A stretch of DNA of 64,000 bases from Pradoshia sp. D12 (GCF_008935075.1 NZ_CP044545.1:3870150-3934149), one strand, 5' to 3'; shown: positions 39,349 through 51,238, counted from the first letter of the stretch. The notes: a model not told the origin generated them from the letters alone. Made by a program: numbers and translations.

Positions 39349-40143
39349 TCACTCCGTTACATTTCCTTCTTCTGTATTCAGCACTTGTCCTTCAATACCA
39401 TTTACGAAATAATCCTCTTGCTTATTTACTGTAAAATGCCATGTTGGTACAAGGACAAGCACTTTTGATTCTGATACTTCTATTAAGGTATAAAAACCAA
39501 GCTCTCCCTTTGAAACTTCACTTCCAGATGACAAGTATCCTCCATTCAACAGACTTTCTACTGCTTGAATTGGCGGATTAATCTCTTGGTTTTCATTAAA
39601 TTCCTCAATATCATCGAGGTGTGTTTGTATATACGAAATTACTTCATCATTTTCATTAAGCGTAAATATTAAGGCGCCGTTTTTATTATTAAAAAGTAAA
39701 CGGCTTTTGTAGGTTTGATAATATGTTATTGTCCCATCTTCTTTACGCCAAAATTTATACTCATCTCCCGAATATACATTTTTGTTAATGAAGCTTTCCA
39801 GCTCAAAATATTTCCCTTCACCAGTACCAATTTTAATTGGTTTATCCAGCGTCGATCGAATGGTTCTTTTATTATCAATAATTAAGGTTTGATTTTTGAG
39901 GGTATTTAATTCCTCTTTACTGAATTCCTTAGGCTTAGCACTTATCGTCTTTTCACTTACTCTTTCCTGAGTTCCTACATGATACTTGATTCCCTCAGCC
40001 TTTAGCCTTTCTTCAATGGTTGAATCCGAATCCTTATTGATTTCAAGCTTTGCTGCCCTAAAATCCAGGAACTGATATAGGAGGAATACATCCAGAATTA
40101 GAAACACAACAATAAATAAACCTTTTGTTTTATTCCAATCCAT
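39349..40143 (-). CDS. walI: WalK-regulating membrane protein WalI (YycI)
   Basis: A 264-residue protein with one N-terminal membrane helix (KGLFIVVFLILDVFLLYQFL) and an extracellular domain of YycI type. With WalH it binds WalK in the membrane and restrains it. The start overlaps the walH end by 14 bases and is preceded by GGAGG. Confidence 0.92.
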   Translation of the reverse strand: MDWNKTKGLFIVVFLILDVFLLYQFLDFRAAKLEINKDSDSTIEERLKAEGIKYHVGTQERVSEKTISAKPKEFSKEELNTLKNQTLIIDNKRTIRSTLDKPIKIGTGEGKYFELESFINKNVYSGDEYKFWRKEDGTITYYQTYKSRLLFNNKNGALIFTLNENDEVISYIQTHLDDIEEFNENQEINPPIQAVESLLNGGYLSSGSEVSKGELGFYTLIEVSESKVLVLVPTWHFTVNKQEDYFVNGIEGQVLNTEEGNVTE

Positions 40144-41434
40144 CCATAAGTCCTCCTAAATCCTTTTCGGGAATCTCCATCCAGCTGCCACCATACTGAT
40201 AGTACCAGACAGGTTTCAATTCCAAAAGAGTCGTGCCTGAATTATCATCATAAATTAGCTTATAGCCGACAGTCATATCCGTAAGTTTATTTGCATCATA
40301 TTGTTTACCCATACCGTTTTTGAAGGACTTTAAAGCTTCATTTGCAGAAGGAAGAGTAACTGCGCTTTGATCCAAGGGCTCATCCACAAGATTAAAATAG
40401 GAACGTTCATATCTCTTCACATTTTGAGTTCCATATTCCAGGTGAATTTCAGTCATACCTTCCTCATTAAATACAGGAAGTCCATCAATATATAAACGGA
40501 AAGCGACTTCTCTGCTAAACTCATCTAATGACGCATACCGGTGGCGTGTATCCCAACCGGCATGAATATTGATAAATTCTATGCTGCTTTGCAATATATG
40601 AGTTTCCAGCTTTTTCTCATCTTTGGCACCGACAACAAGATTTTTGTATTCAATCATTGATGTCTTTGGGTTCTTTTTCATTATACTCAATCCATCGGTA
40701 TAGATATCCCCTTCCTGCTTAACAGTGCTTGGTCTGATAAACAGAGCTTCCTTAAAGCTTTTCACATCAGTAGCTTTTGTTAGAAAATCATATTTACTTA
40801 CTTTTATTTCGCCGGATGGAACCAGGATTGAGTTAGTTTCTGATAATTTCAGCTTTGTGTAGGGTTTTAGATTTTCAACCCTCGCGTACTCTTTTGTGAA
40901 GTCTTCAATCAAACTTTTATCAACGGATGCTTCAATGACTGTTTTCTTTTCACTAGAAACAAAGTAGATAGAATCATTATCGGTATGAATAATAACCCTG
41001 TCAAATTTAACATTTGGCAACTCATTATCTTCTATTTTTAAATAATTTTTATAAAAAGACAGCGGAACGATATCATTAAATATTAATTCAATGAATCCAT
41101 CCTTCTCACTAAACTTATTGATAGCAGCAGTATTTTTATACTTTGATGATTGATCCTGAAAGTTAAACATATTCCATTTTTTTATGGAGTTGATTGCTTG
41201 TGTAATCATTTCCTCAGAGTAAGTTCCATAGGATAAATTACCTTTATGATAAATCATTTTTGTTGGCTTTACGACTTCATCGGGTTCAAGATTACTGAAG
41301 ATTTTCTCCTGAACATAGTTTGTATTCTCCGTCTCGTTATAGGTTGGCTGATAAAACCAATATGACCAAGTCAAAAGGCCACTTATCAAAATGAGGGACA
41401 CCAATAAGATATTTTTAAATCCTTCCCAGCTCAT
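40130..41434 (-). CDS. walH: WalK-regulating membrane protein WalH (YycH)
   Basis: A single N-terminal membrane helix (about residues 8-28) and a large extracellular part with the YycH fold; it acts with WalI to inhibit WalK. ATG 41434 overlaps the walK stop as ATGA and is better placed behind AGAGGATG than the in-frame TTG at 41440. Confidence 0.92.
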   Translation of the reverse strand: MSWEGFKNILLVSLILISGLLTWSYWFYQPTYNETENTNYVQEKIFSNLEPDEVVKPTKMIYHKGNLSYGTYSEEMITQAINSIKKWNMFNFQDQSSKYKNTAAINKFSEKDGFIELIFNDIVPLSFYKNYLKIEDNELPNVKFDRVIIHTDNDSIYFVSSEKKTVIEASVDKSLIEDFTKEYARVENLKPYTKLKLSETNSILVPSGEIKVSKYDFLTKATDVKSFKEALFIRPSTVKQEGDIYTDGLSIMKKNPKTSMIEYKNLVVGAKDEKKLETHILQSSIEFINIHAGWDTRHRYASLDEFSREVAFRLYIDGLPVFNEEGMTEIHLEYGTQNVKRYERSYFNLVDEPLDQSAVTLPSANEALKSFKNGMGKQYDANKLTDMTVGYKLIYDDNSGTTLLELKPVWYYQYGGSWMEIPEKDLGGLMDGLE

Positions 41435-43254
41435 TCCCAATCATCCTCTTGTAATGTTTCATAAGGGAGAGTAAAGAAAATGGTTGTCCCCTTCCCTTCC
41501 TCACTAGAAGCCCAAATATGCCCCTTATGTGCTTCAATCATTTCCTTCGCTATCGCGAGACCTAAACCTGTACCGCCCATCTTTCTTGATCTGGCTTTAT
41601 CTACACGGTAGAATCTTTCAAATATCTTAGCTACATTTTCTTTTGGAATACCCATTCCTTCATCTCTAATGCTAATTTCCACAAATTGTCCGATTACTTG
41701 CAGCTTAAAGGTAACTTGTCCACCCTCAGGTGAATACTTCAATGCATTCGAAATAATATTATCGAGTACTTGAGTAATTTTATCCTCATCTATTTCAACA
41801 CCAATTGGCTCAGATGGGATTAAACGCTTAAAAGTTACATTTCGCGATTTAGACATTTCAAAACGATCGATAATTCGGTGGAAATAACGGCCAAAATCGA
41901 CCCAGGTTGTAGAAAGCTTATAGTCTGTATTATCTAGCTTTGAAAGCTGCAAGAGATCATTGACCAATCTGATCATCCGCTCTGTTTCTGTTTGAGCTAT
42001 ATTCAGAAAACGCGGAGCAAGCTCTTTATCTTCCATAGCGCCATCTGCCAAAGCTTCAAGATAGCTTCTCATCGTTGTCAGCGGCGTTCTAAGCTCATGG
42101 GAAACATTCGCAACAAATTCTCTTCTCTCTTCATCGATCTTTTCTTGCTCGGTAATATCATGAAGAACGACAATTAACCCATTAATAAAACCTGTTTCTC
42201 TTTGAATAACAGAGAAATTCGCTCTTAAATAAAGCAGTTTCTTTTCATTGCTGTAATTAAGGATAATGGAATCTTTCTCACTCAATAATTGATCAAAAGT
42301 GAACGTGTCCTCTAATCCTAATACCTCTGTAATCGGCTTAGATAATGACGTTTCACGTGAAACTTTCAGCATTGATAGTGCTGTGTCGTTAATCAAAATG
42401 ACTCGGCCTCTGCGATCTGTTGTTAGCACGCCATCTGTCATATTAGTCAATACAGAAGAGAGCTTCCTTTTCTCTGCATCAGTTGTCGCCTGTGCATCTT
42501 GTAGCTTTTTAGTTAAACTATTGAATGTAATAGCAAGCTGGCCAATTTCATCGTATCCATACACCTTAACTTTTCTCGAAAAGTTACCACGTGACATCGC
42601 TAAAGCTTGCTTACGCATGTCAGATATTGGCCTTGTAATGGTTTGTGCCAGCAATATTCCTAAAAAGGCTGTCACTGCAAGAGAAATAATCGTTCCCTTC
42701 GCCATTATCGTATTAATTTGTTTTAATTGGGAATAGACATTCTCTATTTTCGTATTCAGATATAAATTCCCTATAATTTGTCCATCACTCAAAATCGGTT
42801 CTGACCAAAGGAGAATTCTTTTTCCCGTCTGAGAATCGATTCTGATTTCTGTTTGGGGCGTTCCTTGGTTATTTGCCCTATCAACAAGCTTTTCAGTTGA
42901 ACGGCTCCCTATTATATCTTGTTTCTCCGGATCAGATGTGCCAATAATTTTTGAATCCTGATCCATTACCCGTATTTCCGTTATATCCCCAGAGGAATAT
43001 CCCTCCAATGTCGTCTTAATGTCTTCTATTAAGGTGGGATCTTCAACTTTGCGGGTTTCCGTTATTTCTTTTTCTAAACTATAGGAAAGAATCGTTACCC
43101 GCTCTTGAATAGAGCTCTTAAAATTCTCCAATAGCTGCTGTTCAAGTCCCTGTGCAAAATAAACTCCGATAATTTGCATGGCAACTAAAATAAGCAGCAC
43201 ATAAATTAGTACAAACTTAAAATAAATCGATTTAAAGAAACCAACTTTTCTCAT
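41431..43254 (-). CDS. walK: Essential cell-wall sensor kinase WalK (YycG)
   Basis: A 607-residue histidine kinase. Two membrane helices (about 12-32 and 183-203) enclose an extracellular PAS-like domain. HAMP (ITRPISDMRKQ), cytoplasmic PAS (MTDGVLTTDRRGRVILIN), HisKA with NVSHELRTPL, and the ATPase domain with NIISNALKYS, DEGMGIP and GGTGLGLAIAKE follow. It controls peptidoglycan hydrolases. A near-perfect parS-like palindrome lies inside the coding sequence at 42350-42363. Confidence 0.97.
   Translation of the reverse strand: MRKVGFFKSIYFKFVLIYVLLILVAMQIIGVYFAQGLEQQLLENFKSSIQERVTILSYSLEKEITETRKVEDPTLIEDIKTTLEGYSSGDITEIRVMDQDSKIIGTSDPEKQDIIGSRSTEKLVDRANNQGTPQTEIRIDSQTGKRILLWSEPILSDGQIIGNLYLNTKIENVYSQLKQINTIMAKGTIISLAVTAFLGILLAQTITRPISDMRKQALAMSRGNFSRKVKVYGYDEIGQLAITFNSLTKKLQDAQATTDAEKRKLSSVLTNMTDGVLTTDRRGRVILINDTALSMLKVSRETSLSKPITEVLGLEDTFTFDQLLSEKDSIILNYSNEKKLLYLRANFSVIQRETGFINGLIVVLHDITEQEKIDEERREFVANVSHELRTPLTTMRSYLEALADGAMEDKELAPRFLNIAQTETERMIRLVNDLLQLSKLDNTDYKLSTTWVDFGRYFHRIIDRFEMSKSRNVTFKRLIPSEPIGVEIDEDKITQVLDNIISNALKYSPEGGQVTFKLQVIGQFVEISIRDEGMGIPKENVAKIFERFYRVDKARSRKMGGTGLGLAIAKEMIEAHKGHIWASSEEGKGTTIFFTLPYETLQEDDWE
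42350..42363. promoter_or_regulatory. parS-like palindrome in walK
   Basis: GTTTCACGTGAAAC is identical to the central 14 bases of the parS consensus TGTTTCACGTGAAACA; only the outermost bases differ (C and T). ParB binding is likely but inferred. Confidence 0.55.
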
Positions 43255-43259
43255 AATTT

Positions 43260-43970
43260 TTACTCCTGTTCAGGATGACGGAGGTAGTACCCAACTCCTC
43301 TTCTTGTAACAATCCATGCAGGATGGCTTGGATTATCTTCTATTTTTTCACGTAAGCGTCGAACGGTTACATCAACTGTTCTGACATCTCCATAGTAATC
43401 ATAGCCCCATACTGTCTGCAGAAGATGCTCCCTTGTCATTACCTGGCCTATATGTTTAGCGAGATAAAAGAGAAGCTCAAATTCCCTATGGGTTAATTCA
43501 ATGGTGTCACCTCTTTTGGATACCATATAAGAATCAGGATGTATCACTAGATTGCCAATCGTAATTTCATTTGTTTCCTCGTTATCTTCCTGCTGATTTG
43601 CAGCATGTTTTTGCCTGCGTAAATTCGCTTTTACGCGCGCAATTAATTCACGAGTACTGAACGGCTTTGTCACATAATCGTCTGCGCCCAGTTCCAGGCC
43701 AAGCACTTTATCTATTTCGGAATCCTTTGCCGTCAGCATAATAATTGGCATATCATATTTCTTCCGCACTTCCCTGCATACTTCCATTCCGTCCTGTTGC
43801 GGTAGCATGATATCTAATAAAATCAAATCTGGCTGAAGTTCTTCTACCAGTTTAATGGCATCATTACCGTCATAGGCACAATACACATCAAATCCTTCTT
43901 TTTTCAAGTTAAACTGTAATATATCTGCAATAGGCTTTTCATCATCAACAACCAGTATCTTTTTATCCAT
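43260..43970 (-). CDS. walR: Essential response regulator WalR (YycF)
   Basis: A 236-residue OmpR-type regulator: phosphoacceptor Asp53 (LILLDIMLP), Lys in [10 protein letters not shown], and a winged helix with [17 protein letters not shown]. It regulates autolysin and wall genes with WalK. First gene of walRKHIJ. Confidence 0.97.
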   Translation of the reverse strand: MDKKILVVDDEKPIADILQFNLKKEGFDVYCAYDGNDAIKLVEELQPDLILLDIMLPQQDGMEVCREVRKKYDMPIIMLTAKDSEIDKVLGLELGADDYVTKPFSTRELIARVKANLRRQKHAANQQEDNEETNEITIGNLVIHPDSYMVSKRGDTIELTHREFELLFYLAKHIGQVMTREHLLQTVWGYDYYGDVRTVDVTVRRLREKIEDNPSHPAWIVTRRGVGYYLRHPEQE

Positions 43971-44001
43971 CGTCTATTTCTCCCTTTTATATAATAAAAT
44001 G

Positions 44002-44030
44002 TCTATATTAATGACATCTGCGAGTCACAA
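44002..44030 (-). promoter_or_regulatory. Probable walR promoter
   Basis: Minus-strand -35 TTGTGA (44030-44025), 17 bp, -10 TATAGA (44007-44002), 32 bases or more before the walR start. Confidence 0.5.
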
Positions 44031-44196
44031 TTTTGTTAAACTATCCTAATCTTACTTTACCATTTCTATTGAAACAGGTCATCTTTTTAAAATTTAATTC
44101 CAAATATATACAAGGGTGAATACCAAAAAGGATTAGACTGGTGTCTAACCCTCAAATTCTCTATGAAATATACTAGTACTAATGATTAATTTATTC

Positions 44197-44228
44197 AAAA
44201 AGCTGACAAACGTTTTCGTCTGTCAGCC
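44197..44228 (-). terminator. Terminator of purA
   Basis: GCTGACA and TGTCAGC with a 12-base loop, followed by TTTTTG on the minus strand. Confidence 0.8.
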
Positions 44229-44237
44229 AGTTATTTT

Positions 44238-45530
<1,293 letters not shown>

Positions 45531-45618
45531 TTACACCTCCACTAATTTACCAACATCTTGCACTTTGGCTTAACAAACAAATTAAGTGTATCAATTACAT
45601 GAAGTAATTTCAAGGAAT

Positions 45619-45658
45619 TCACGAACGTTTATATGAAAATAGTAAAATATGTTCGTGT
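45619..45658 (-). promoter_or_regulatory. Paired PurR boxes upstream of purA
   Basis: CACGAACGTTT (from 45620) and, inverted, ATATGTTCGTG (45648-45657) carry the CGAAC core of the Bacillus PurBox in the usual convergent pair. They lie about 95-130 bases before purA, where the PurR repressor acts in B. subtilis. Confidence 0.7.
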
Positions 45659-45676
45659 ATTGATGTAATAAAAATA

Positions 45677-45699
45677 AACCCACCTTTGTTTGGTGGGTC
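45677..45699 (-). terminator. Terminator of dnaB
   Basis: ACCCACC, seven-base loop, GGTGGGT followed by TTATTTTTATT on the minus strand. Confidence 0.85.
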
Positions 45700-45712
45700 G
45701 GTCTATAAACTA

Positions 45713-47077
45713 TTATGCTCCAGAAGGTATGGCATCATCCTGGAATCTTCTCTCTAAATTAACAAACTTATTGTATTCCTTCACAAATGCCAGTTGAACT
45801 GTTCCAACCGGGCCATTACGCTGTTTCGCAATGATAATTTCAATAACATTTTGGTTTTCTGTTTCTTTATCATAATAATCTTCCCTGTATAAGAAGGCTA
45901 CAATATCAGCATCTTGCTCAATACTTCCTGACTCACGGATATCAGACATCATCGGACGCTTGTCCTGACGTTGCTCAACACCACGAGAGAGCTGGGAAAG
46001 AGCGATAACCGGAACTTCTAGCTCCCTTGCCAAGGCCTTAAGGGAACGGGAAATTTCTGATACTTCCTGTTGTCTGTTTTCTCCTGATCTGCCATTTCCC
46101 TGAATAAGCTGGAGATAGTCAATCAGGATCATGCCAAGTCCATGTTCTTGCTTTAAACGACGGCATTTTGAACGGATTTCACTAATTCGGACACCCGGAG
46201 TATCATCTATAAATATACCTGCATTTGATAAGCTTCCCATTGCCAGTGTTAATTTGCGCCAATCTTCGTCTGTCAGAGATCCTGTTCTAAGGTTTTGAGC
46301 ATTTATATTACCTTCTGCGCAAAGCATACGCATGACCAATTGTTCTGCACCCATCTCCAAACTGAAAATCGCAACATTTTCATCCGTTTTTGTTGCAACG
46401 TTTTGGGCAATATTAAGTGCAAAGGCTGTTTTACCAACAGATGGACGGGCAGCAACGATAATTAAATCATTACGCTGAAAGCCTGCTGTCATGTGATCCA
46501 AGTCATTAAAGCCTGTAGGTATTCCAGTTACATCTCCTACGCGGTTATGAAGTAACTCAATATTGTCATAGGTCCGAACTAAAACATCTTTAATGTTGTG
46601 AAAGGCTCCGGCATTTTTTCGGGAGGCAACTTCCATAATGCTCTTTTCGGCTTCACCCAAGAGACTTTCTACTTCATCTTCACGTGAATACCCATCTTGT
46701 ACAATGCCAGTTGCTGTATTAATTAATCTTCTAAGAACGGACTTTTCTTCAACAATTCGGGCATAATATTCTATATTGGCCGCGGTAGGTACTGATGACG
46801 CCAGTTCTGTTAAATAGGGAACTCCCCCTACCTCTTCAAGCTGCTTTGTTGCACTTAGTTCTTCTGTTACTGTGACTAAATCGACAGCCTTTCCTTTGTC
46901 GTTTAGCTTCAGCATAACCAGGAAGATTTTTTGGTGTGCACTTCTATAAAAATCCTCAGGTATCAAAATCTCAGAGGCAAGTATTAAAGAGGAAGGCACA
47001 AGAAAAATTGCTCCTAAAACCGCTTGTTCCGCCTCAACATTTTGTGGTGGAACCAAATCAGTAAAGAGCTCATTCAT
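45713..47077 (-). CDS. dnaB: Replicative DNA helicase (DnaB family; DnaC in B. subtilis naming)
   Basis: A 454-residue hexameric helicase: N-terminal DnaG-interaction domain (QNVEAEQAVLGAIF), RecA-like core with Walker A ARPSVGKTAFAL, Walker B LGMILIDYLQLI, and SQLSRGVEQRQDKRP. No intein. It unwinds DNA at the fork. It lies alone between rplI and purA with terminators on both sides. Confidence 0.97.
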   Translation of the reverse strand: MNELFTDLVPPQNVEAEQAVLGAIFLVPSSLILASEILIPEDFYRSAHQKIFLVMLKLNDKGKAVDLVTVTEELSATKQLEEVGGVPYLTELASSVPTAANIEYYARIVEEKSVLRRLINTATGIVQDGYSREDEVESLLGEAEKSIMEVASRKNAGAFHNIKDVLVRTYDNIELLHNRVGDVTGIPTGFNDLDHMTAGFQRNDLIIVAARPSVGKTAFALNIAQNVATKTDENVAIFSLEMGAEQLVMRMLCAEGNINAQNLRTGSLTDEDWRKLTLAMGSLSNAGIFIDDTPGVRISEIRSKCRRLKQEHGLGMILIDYLQLIQGNGRSGENRQQEVSEISRSLKALARELEVPVIALSQLSRGVEQRQDKRPMMSDIRESGSIEQDADIVAFLYREDYYDKETENQNVIEIIIAKQRNGPVGTVQLAFVKEYNKFVNLERRFQDDAIPSGA

Positions 47078-47238
47078 TCGGCAAACCCCCTTTATATATT
47101 TAAACGTAATTATATATTTTTATTAGCAATTAAAATGGATTGCTATTCTATTGTATATGGAAATGAAGAGAATAGGTACAGGAAATTATTTATTTTAACT
47201 TTCATTTGCATTAGTAACTTCTATCATACTAAAAAAAA

Positions 47239-47277
47239 GTGATGAAATCAGCTAACAAGCTTTTCATCACTTTTTTT
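47239..47277 (-). terminator. Terminator of gdpP-rplI
   Basis: GTGATGAAA and TTTCATCAC arms with an inner AGCT/AGCT pairing, followed by eight T's on the minus strand. Confidence 0.88.
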
Positions 47278-47286
47278 AAGAAAATT

Positions 47287-47300
47287 ATTTCCTGGGAAAA
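47287..47300. promoter_or_regulatory. Possible Noc-binding site
   Basis: ATTTCCTGGGAAAA differs at two positions from the Noc consensus ATTTCCCGGGAAAT. It lies between rplI and its terminator. Confidence 0.3.
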
Positions 47301-47304
47301 TATT

Positions 47305-47751
47305 TTATTGTTCTTTCACATGAACATTTAAAGTAGCGGTTACCTCATGATGAAGCTTAACCGGAACTTTTGTGTAGCCGAGAGAGCGAATTGCGTCTTC
47401 TAATTCAATTTTACGTTTATCAATTTTATGCTTATGCTGTTTTTGTAATTCGTCAGCAATCTGTTTGCTGGTAATGGATCCAAAGATTCTGCCGCCCTCA
47501 CCAGTCTTCGCTTTTAATTCAATTGTAAGCTTTTCTAATTGCTCTTTTAATTTTTTTGCATTTTCTAGTTCCTCAGCTGCAAGCTGTACTTCTTTATTTT
47601 TCTGATTTTCTAGTGTTTTCATATTGCTGCCGGTTGCTTCTACAGCTAATCCCTGTTTCAAAAGGAAATTATGTGCATACCCATCTGCAACATTTTTAAT
47701 TTCACCTTTTTTTCCTTTTCCTTTAACATCTTTTAAAAATATTACTCTCAT
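47305..47751 (-). CDS. rplI: Ribosomal protein L9
   Basis: A 148-residue protein with the typical [27 protein letters not shown]-domain start (shown in part), a long connecting helix and a C-domain with GSITSKQIA. Four-base overlap with gdpP upstream. Confidence 0.97.
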   Translation of the reverse strand: MRVIFLKDVKGKGKKGEIKNVADGYAHNFLLKQGLAVEATGSNMKTLENQKNKEVQLAAEELENAKKLKEQLEKLTIELKAKTGEGGRIFGSITSKQIADELQKQHKHKIDKRKIELEDAIRSLGYTKVPVKLHHEVTATLNVHVKEQ

Positions 47752-49721
47752 GTGTTTGTGCCTCCTTCATATAGCTCATCAATTGCATCTTTCAACATTT
47801 GCTCTGCTTTTTCCATTGAAATGTCATCCAGTTGAGTTGCCGCATTTGTAAGATGCCCTCCGCCACCCAAACGTTCCATAATAACCTGAACATTTATATC
47901 GCCAAGAGATCTTGCACTTATGCCAATGCTAGTTTCTGATTTTCGTGATAACACAAAGGATGCGATCACTTCATCCATTGCTAACAATGTGTCTGCAGCC
48001 TGGGCAATCAAAACCTGATCAGCAAATTCATTTAAATCACCATGAGCAATAGCAATCCCTTTATGATAAAAATAAACGTCCTCAATCAGCTTTGCGCGCT
48101 TTAGGTAAGTATCTACATCTTCCTTAAGAAGCTTTTGTACAAGGACTGTGTCTGCACCATGCCCTCTTAAAAAAGAAGCAGCATCGAAAGTTCTGGATCC
48201 TGTTCTAAATGTAAAGGATTTTGTATCCACTATAATACCAGCCAGCAAAGCAGTTGCTTCCAGCATACCTACCTTAACACGCTTTGGCTGGTATTCAATA
48301 AGCTCCGTTACTAACTCGGCTGTAGATGATGCATATGGCTCCATATAAACCAGGATAGAATTATCTATAAATTCCTCGCCACGCCTGTGATGATCAATCA
48401 CCACGATTTTTTCAGCCCGGGAAACCAGTTTTTCCTCAATGACCATGCTTGGCTTATGAGTATCTACGATAACAAGTAATGTTTTATCGGTGATTAGCTC
48501 AACACCAATTTCAGGTGATATAAATCTGGAGTCCAACTCAGGCTTTTGCTTCACTTGAGATAGAAGTCGTTTAACACTTGAATCTAATTCACTTCTGTCT
48601 AGAATAATATATCCTTCACGGTTATTCATTTCGGCAATTTTTAATATCCCTAAGGACGAACCAATAGCATCCATATCGGGAAACTTATGTCCCATTACAA
48701 TAACTTTATCACTATCGACTATCAAATCACGCAGTGCATGTGAAATTACCCGTGCGCGAACTCTAGTTCTTTTCTCCATAGGATTCGTTTTGCCACCATA
48801 AAATTTCACTTTTCCATTTGGGAGTTTAATGGCAACCTGATCTCCACCTCTACCCAGAGCCAGATCAAGACTTGATTGAGCAATGCTGCCCAATTCAGGT
48901 AATGCAGAAATTCCGCTCCCCACACCTATACTCAGTGTTAACGGAACATTTTGCTTGGCCGTTGTTTCCCGTACATCATCCAGTATGGAAAATTTCGTTT
49001 TTTCTAGGTGGTTAAGAATACTTTCGCTAAAAATAGCGATAAACCGATCCGAGGAAATTCTCTTTAAAAAGACTCCATATTCTTTAGCCCAATTATTTAA
49101 TAGGGAGGTTACAAAGCTATTTAAGCTGCTTTTTCGCTGGTCGTCCATTCCTTGTGTCACATCGTCATAGTTATCTAGATAGATAATTCCAATGACAGTT
49201 CGCTCTTCTTCGTACATTTTTTCAATTTCTGTTTGCTCTGTAACATCGAAGAAATAAAGCAATCTTTCCTCCGGTTTATGGACTACTCGAAACTTACGAT
49301 TATAAATTGCTACAATATCTTCGCTTTCCTCTCTTTTCACCAAAGGTATTAAGGGTTCTGCAACCTCAGAAATGTATTTTCCAACCAAAGTATCTTCCTG
49401 GAGACACTTAGCCATATATGGGTTGGTCCATTCAATTACATAATCCTCGTTGAAAAGCAGTATACCTATTGGCATTTCTAATAGAGCTTCTTCCCCCACT
49501 TTTTTTAATCGATAGGATAGAGTGGAAATATAGATTTCCGTTTCTTTTTGTATTCCATATTCAATTTTTAATATTAGAAAGAAGAGAATGCCAAAAAGCA
49601 AAGAAGCTACTATTGCAAATATCCAATTATAATAAGCAAGAACTCCGATGATTACTAAAGATACACCCAATAATGCGTAGATGGGATAACGGATCGCTTG
49701 CCTGTTTAAATAAGATGGCAT
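47748..49721 (-). CDS. gdpP: Cyclic-di-AMP phosphodiesterase GdpP (YybT)
   Basis: A 657-residue membrane enzyme that hydrolyses c-di-AMP. Two N-terminal helices (about 13-50), a PAS-type domain, a degenerate GGDEF domain (ISSDRF in place of GGDEF), then DHH and DHHA1 domains with [13 protein letters not shown] and VIDHHRRG, and the C-terminal GGGGH. It forms an operon with rplI as in other Firmicutes. The yybS gene that precedes it in B. subtilis is absent here. Confidence 0.96.
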   Translation of the reverse strand: MPSYLNRQAIRYPIYALLGVSLVIIGVLAYYNWIFAIVASLLFGILFFLILKIEYGIQKETEIYISTLSYRLKKVGEEALLEMPIGILLFNEDYVIEWTNPYMAKCLQEDTLVGKYISEVAEPLIPLVKREESEDIVAIYNRKFRVVHKPEERLLYFFDVTEQTEIEKMYEEERTVIGIIYLDNYDDVTQGMDDQRKSSLNSFVTSLLNNWAKEYGVFLKRISSDRFIAIFSESILNHLEKTKFSILDDVRETTAKQNVPLTLSIGVGSGISALPELGSIAQSSLDLALGRGGDQVAIKLPNGKVKFYGGKTNPMEKRTRVRARVISHALRDLIVDSDKVIVMGHKFPDMDAIGSSLGILKIAEMNNREGYIILDRSELDSSVKRLLSQVKQKPELDSRFISPEIGVELITDKTLLVIVDTHKPSMVIEEKLVSRAEKIVVIDHHRRGEEFIDNSILVYMEPYASSTAELVTELIEYQPKRVKVGMLEATALLAGIIVDTKSFTFRTGSRTFDAASFLRGHGADTVLVQKLLKEDVDTYLKRAKLIEDVYFYHKGIAIAHGDLNEFADQVLIAQAADTLLAMDEVIASFVLSRKSETSIGISARSLGDINVQVIMERLGGGGHLTNAATQLDDISMEKAEQMLKDAIDELYEGGTNT

Positions 49722-50035
49722 AGATTCAGCTCCTAAATAATGTGGATCAATTTATGTATTACTTATCATTATACTTGATAAAACTCCATTATGACCAACA
49801 GAGCAATTAATTACCTGTTCAGAGGCGTATAATTAATACCCTTCATTAGTACCTATTTAAAACAATAAATACATACAAAGAATATTATAAAGCATAAATA
49901 AAATGATATCCAAAAAACAAGACATTACATTGAACCATAATGTTATATTGAAATAATATTTAAAAATAATGTAATTCGATGTCTGTAATTTTATTAATAA
50001 TTCCTCATGTCAATACTGTTTCCTTAAATACAATT
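49722..50035. other. AT-rich gap upstream of gdpP
   Basis: About 310 bases, very AT-rich, holding the presumed gdpP promoter. No short gene or structured RNA seen; yybS is missing from this place. Confidence 0.5.
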
Positions 50036-50066
50036 AAAAAACGGAAAGGATTCCCTTTCCGTTTTT
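50036..50066 (-). terminator. Terminator of rpsF-ssb-rpsR
   Basis: AAAAACGGAAAGG and CCTTTCCGTTTTT form a 13-bp stem with a four-base loop. Confidence 0.92.
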
Positions 50067-50078
50067 ATGTGTAAAATC

Positions 50079-50321
50079 TTATTTTTCCTCTGCTACGAAT
50101 GGTAGAAGAGCCATAGTACGAGCACGTTTGATTGCAATAGTCAATCTACGTTGGTACTTAGCGCTTGTTCCAGTTACACGACGTGGAAGAATTTTTCCAC
50201 GCTCAGAGATAAACTTTTTAAGAAGATCTACATCTTTATAGTCGATGTGCGTAATGCCGTTTGCTGTGAAATAACAAACCTTACGGCGTTTTGCACGTCC
50301 GCCTCTGCGTCCGCCTGCCAT
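50079..50321 (-). CDS. rpsR: Ribosomal protein S18
   Basis: An 80-residue basic protein with the S18 core RRKVCYF and [24 protein letters not shown] 50321 follows AAAGGGAGTG at the right distance and gives MAGGRRGG, as in other bacilli; the frame opens nine bases earlier at a GTG. Confidence 0.96.
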   Translation of the reverse strand: MAGGRRGGRAKRRKVCYFTANGITHIDYKDVDLLKKFISERGKILPRRVTGTSAKYQRRLTIAIKRARTMALLPFVAEEK

Positions 50322-50373
50322 ATTATTCACTCCCTTTCATTATAATTATATTCGTCCGTTCGAATTATCAATG

Positions 50374-50880
50374 TTAGAATGGAAGGTCATCATCCGAAAT
50401 ATCGATAGTTTGTCCATTACTACTGAATGGATCATCATCAATCTTCGTATAATTACTGTCCTTCCGTTGATTCTGGTTTTGGTTGCTATTTCCCTGGCCA
50501 AACGGATTGGTATCATGACCACCATATTGGCTTCCGCCGCTTTTTTCACCGGCAGATGAACCTTTAGGCTCTAGGAATTGTACGCTCTCTGCCAACACTT
50601 CTGTTACATAGACACGTTTTCCATCCTGACCTTCATAATTACGAGTTTGAATACGTCCATCAACTCCAGCAAGATTACCCTTTTTCAGATAATTAGCTGC
50701 ATTTTCTGCCTGGCGTCGCCAAACAACACAGTTAATAAAATCTGTTTCCCGTTCACCTTGTTGGTTAGAAAATGGGCGATTCACTGCTAATGTGAAGGTT
50801 GAAACAGGAACACCATTCGGAGTATAGCGGAGATCAGGATCCTTCGTTAAACGACCTACCAAAATGACACGGTTTATCAA
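50374..50880 (-). CDS. ssb: Single-stranded DNA-binding protein
   Basis: A 168-residue SSB: OB-fold starting [21 protein letters not shown], a glycine/asparagine-rich linker, and the acidic tip DDDLPF that binds partner proteins. TTG 50880 is 9 bases from AGGAG and matches the start of other Bacillus SSB proteins; the more upstream TTG lies on top of the Shine-Dalgarno. Confidence 0.96.
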   Translation of the reverse strand: MINRVILVGRLTKDPDLRYTPNGVPVSTFTLAVNRPFSNQQGERETDFINCVVWRRQAENAANYLKKGNLAGVDGRIQTRNYEGQDGKRVYVTEVLAESVQFLEPKGSSAGEKSGGSQYGGHDTNPFGQGNSNQNQNQRKDSNYTKIDDDPFSSNGQTIDISDDDLPF

Positions 50881-50907
50881 CAGAATCAACTCCTAATATT
50901 AGAAAAT

Positions 50908-50923
50908 TGTTCCACATGAAACA
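50908..50923. promoter_or_regulatory. parS-like site between rpsF and ssb
   Basis: TGTTCCACATGAAACA matches parS (TGTTNCACGTGAAACA) at all but one central base (A for G). The change breaks the central CG, so binding may be weak. Confidence 0.4.
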
Positions 50924-50941
50924 ATTTATGTTCAATCAAAA

Positions 50942-51232
50942 TTACTCTTCTTCTTTAACTACAATATGACGGATGATATCTTCGCTGATTTTAGCAAGAC
51001 GGTCAAATTCTTGAACAGCCTCTGCAGTTTCAGCTTGGATTTTGTTGATCATGTAATATCCATCACGGAAATCATTGATTTCATAAGCAAGACGGCGTTT
51101 GCCCCATTCTTTTGTTTCAAGAACTTCAGCACCCTTGTCAGCTAAAATTGTGTTAAAACGCTCAACTAAAGCTTTTTTTCCATCTTCCTCAATGTTTGGA
51201 CGGATGATATACATAACTTCGTATTTTGTCAT
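50942..51232 (-). CDS. rpsF: Ribosomal protein S6
   Basis: A 96-residue protein, [20 protein letters not shown] start (in part) and [15 protein letters not shown] core. ATG 51232 follows AAGGAGGTG; the longer frame to 51280 runs through the leader and is not used. First gene of rpsF-ssb-rpsR. Confidence 0.97.
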   Translation of the reverse strand: MTKYEVMYIIRPNIEEDGKKALVERFNTILADKGAEVLETKEWGKRRLAYEINDFRDGYYMINKIQAETAEAVQEFDRLAKISEDIIRHIVVKEEE

Positions 51233-51238
51233 CACTGT

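Noticed and set aside
44132..44152. Small inverted repeat GGATTAGAC/GTCTAACC between walR and purA
   Set aside because: No T-run in either direction and not conserved with any motif I know; too weak to list.
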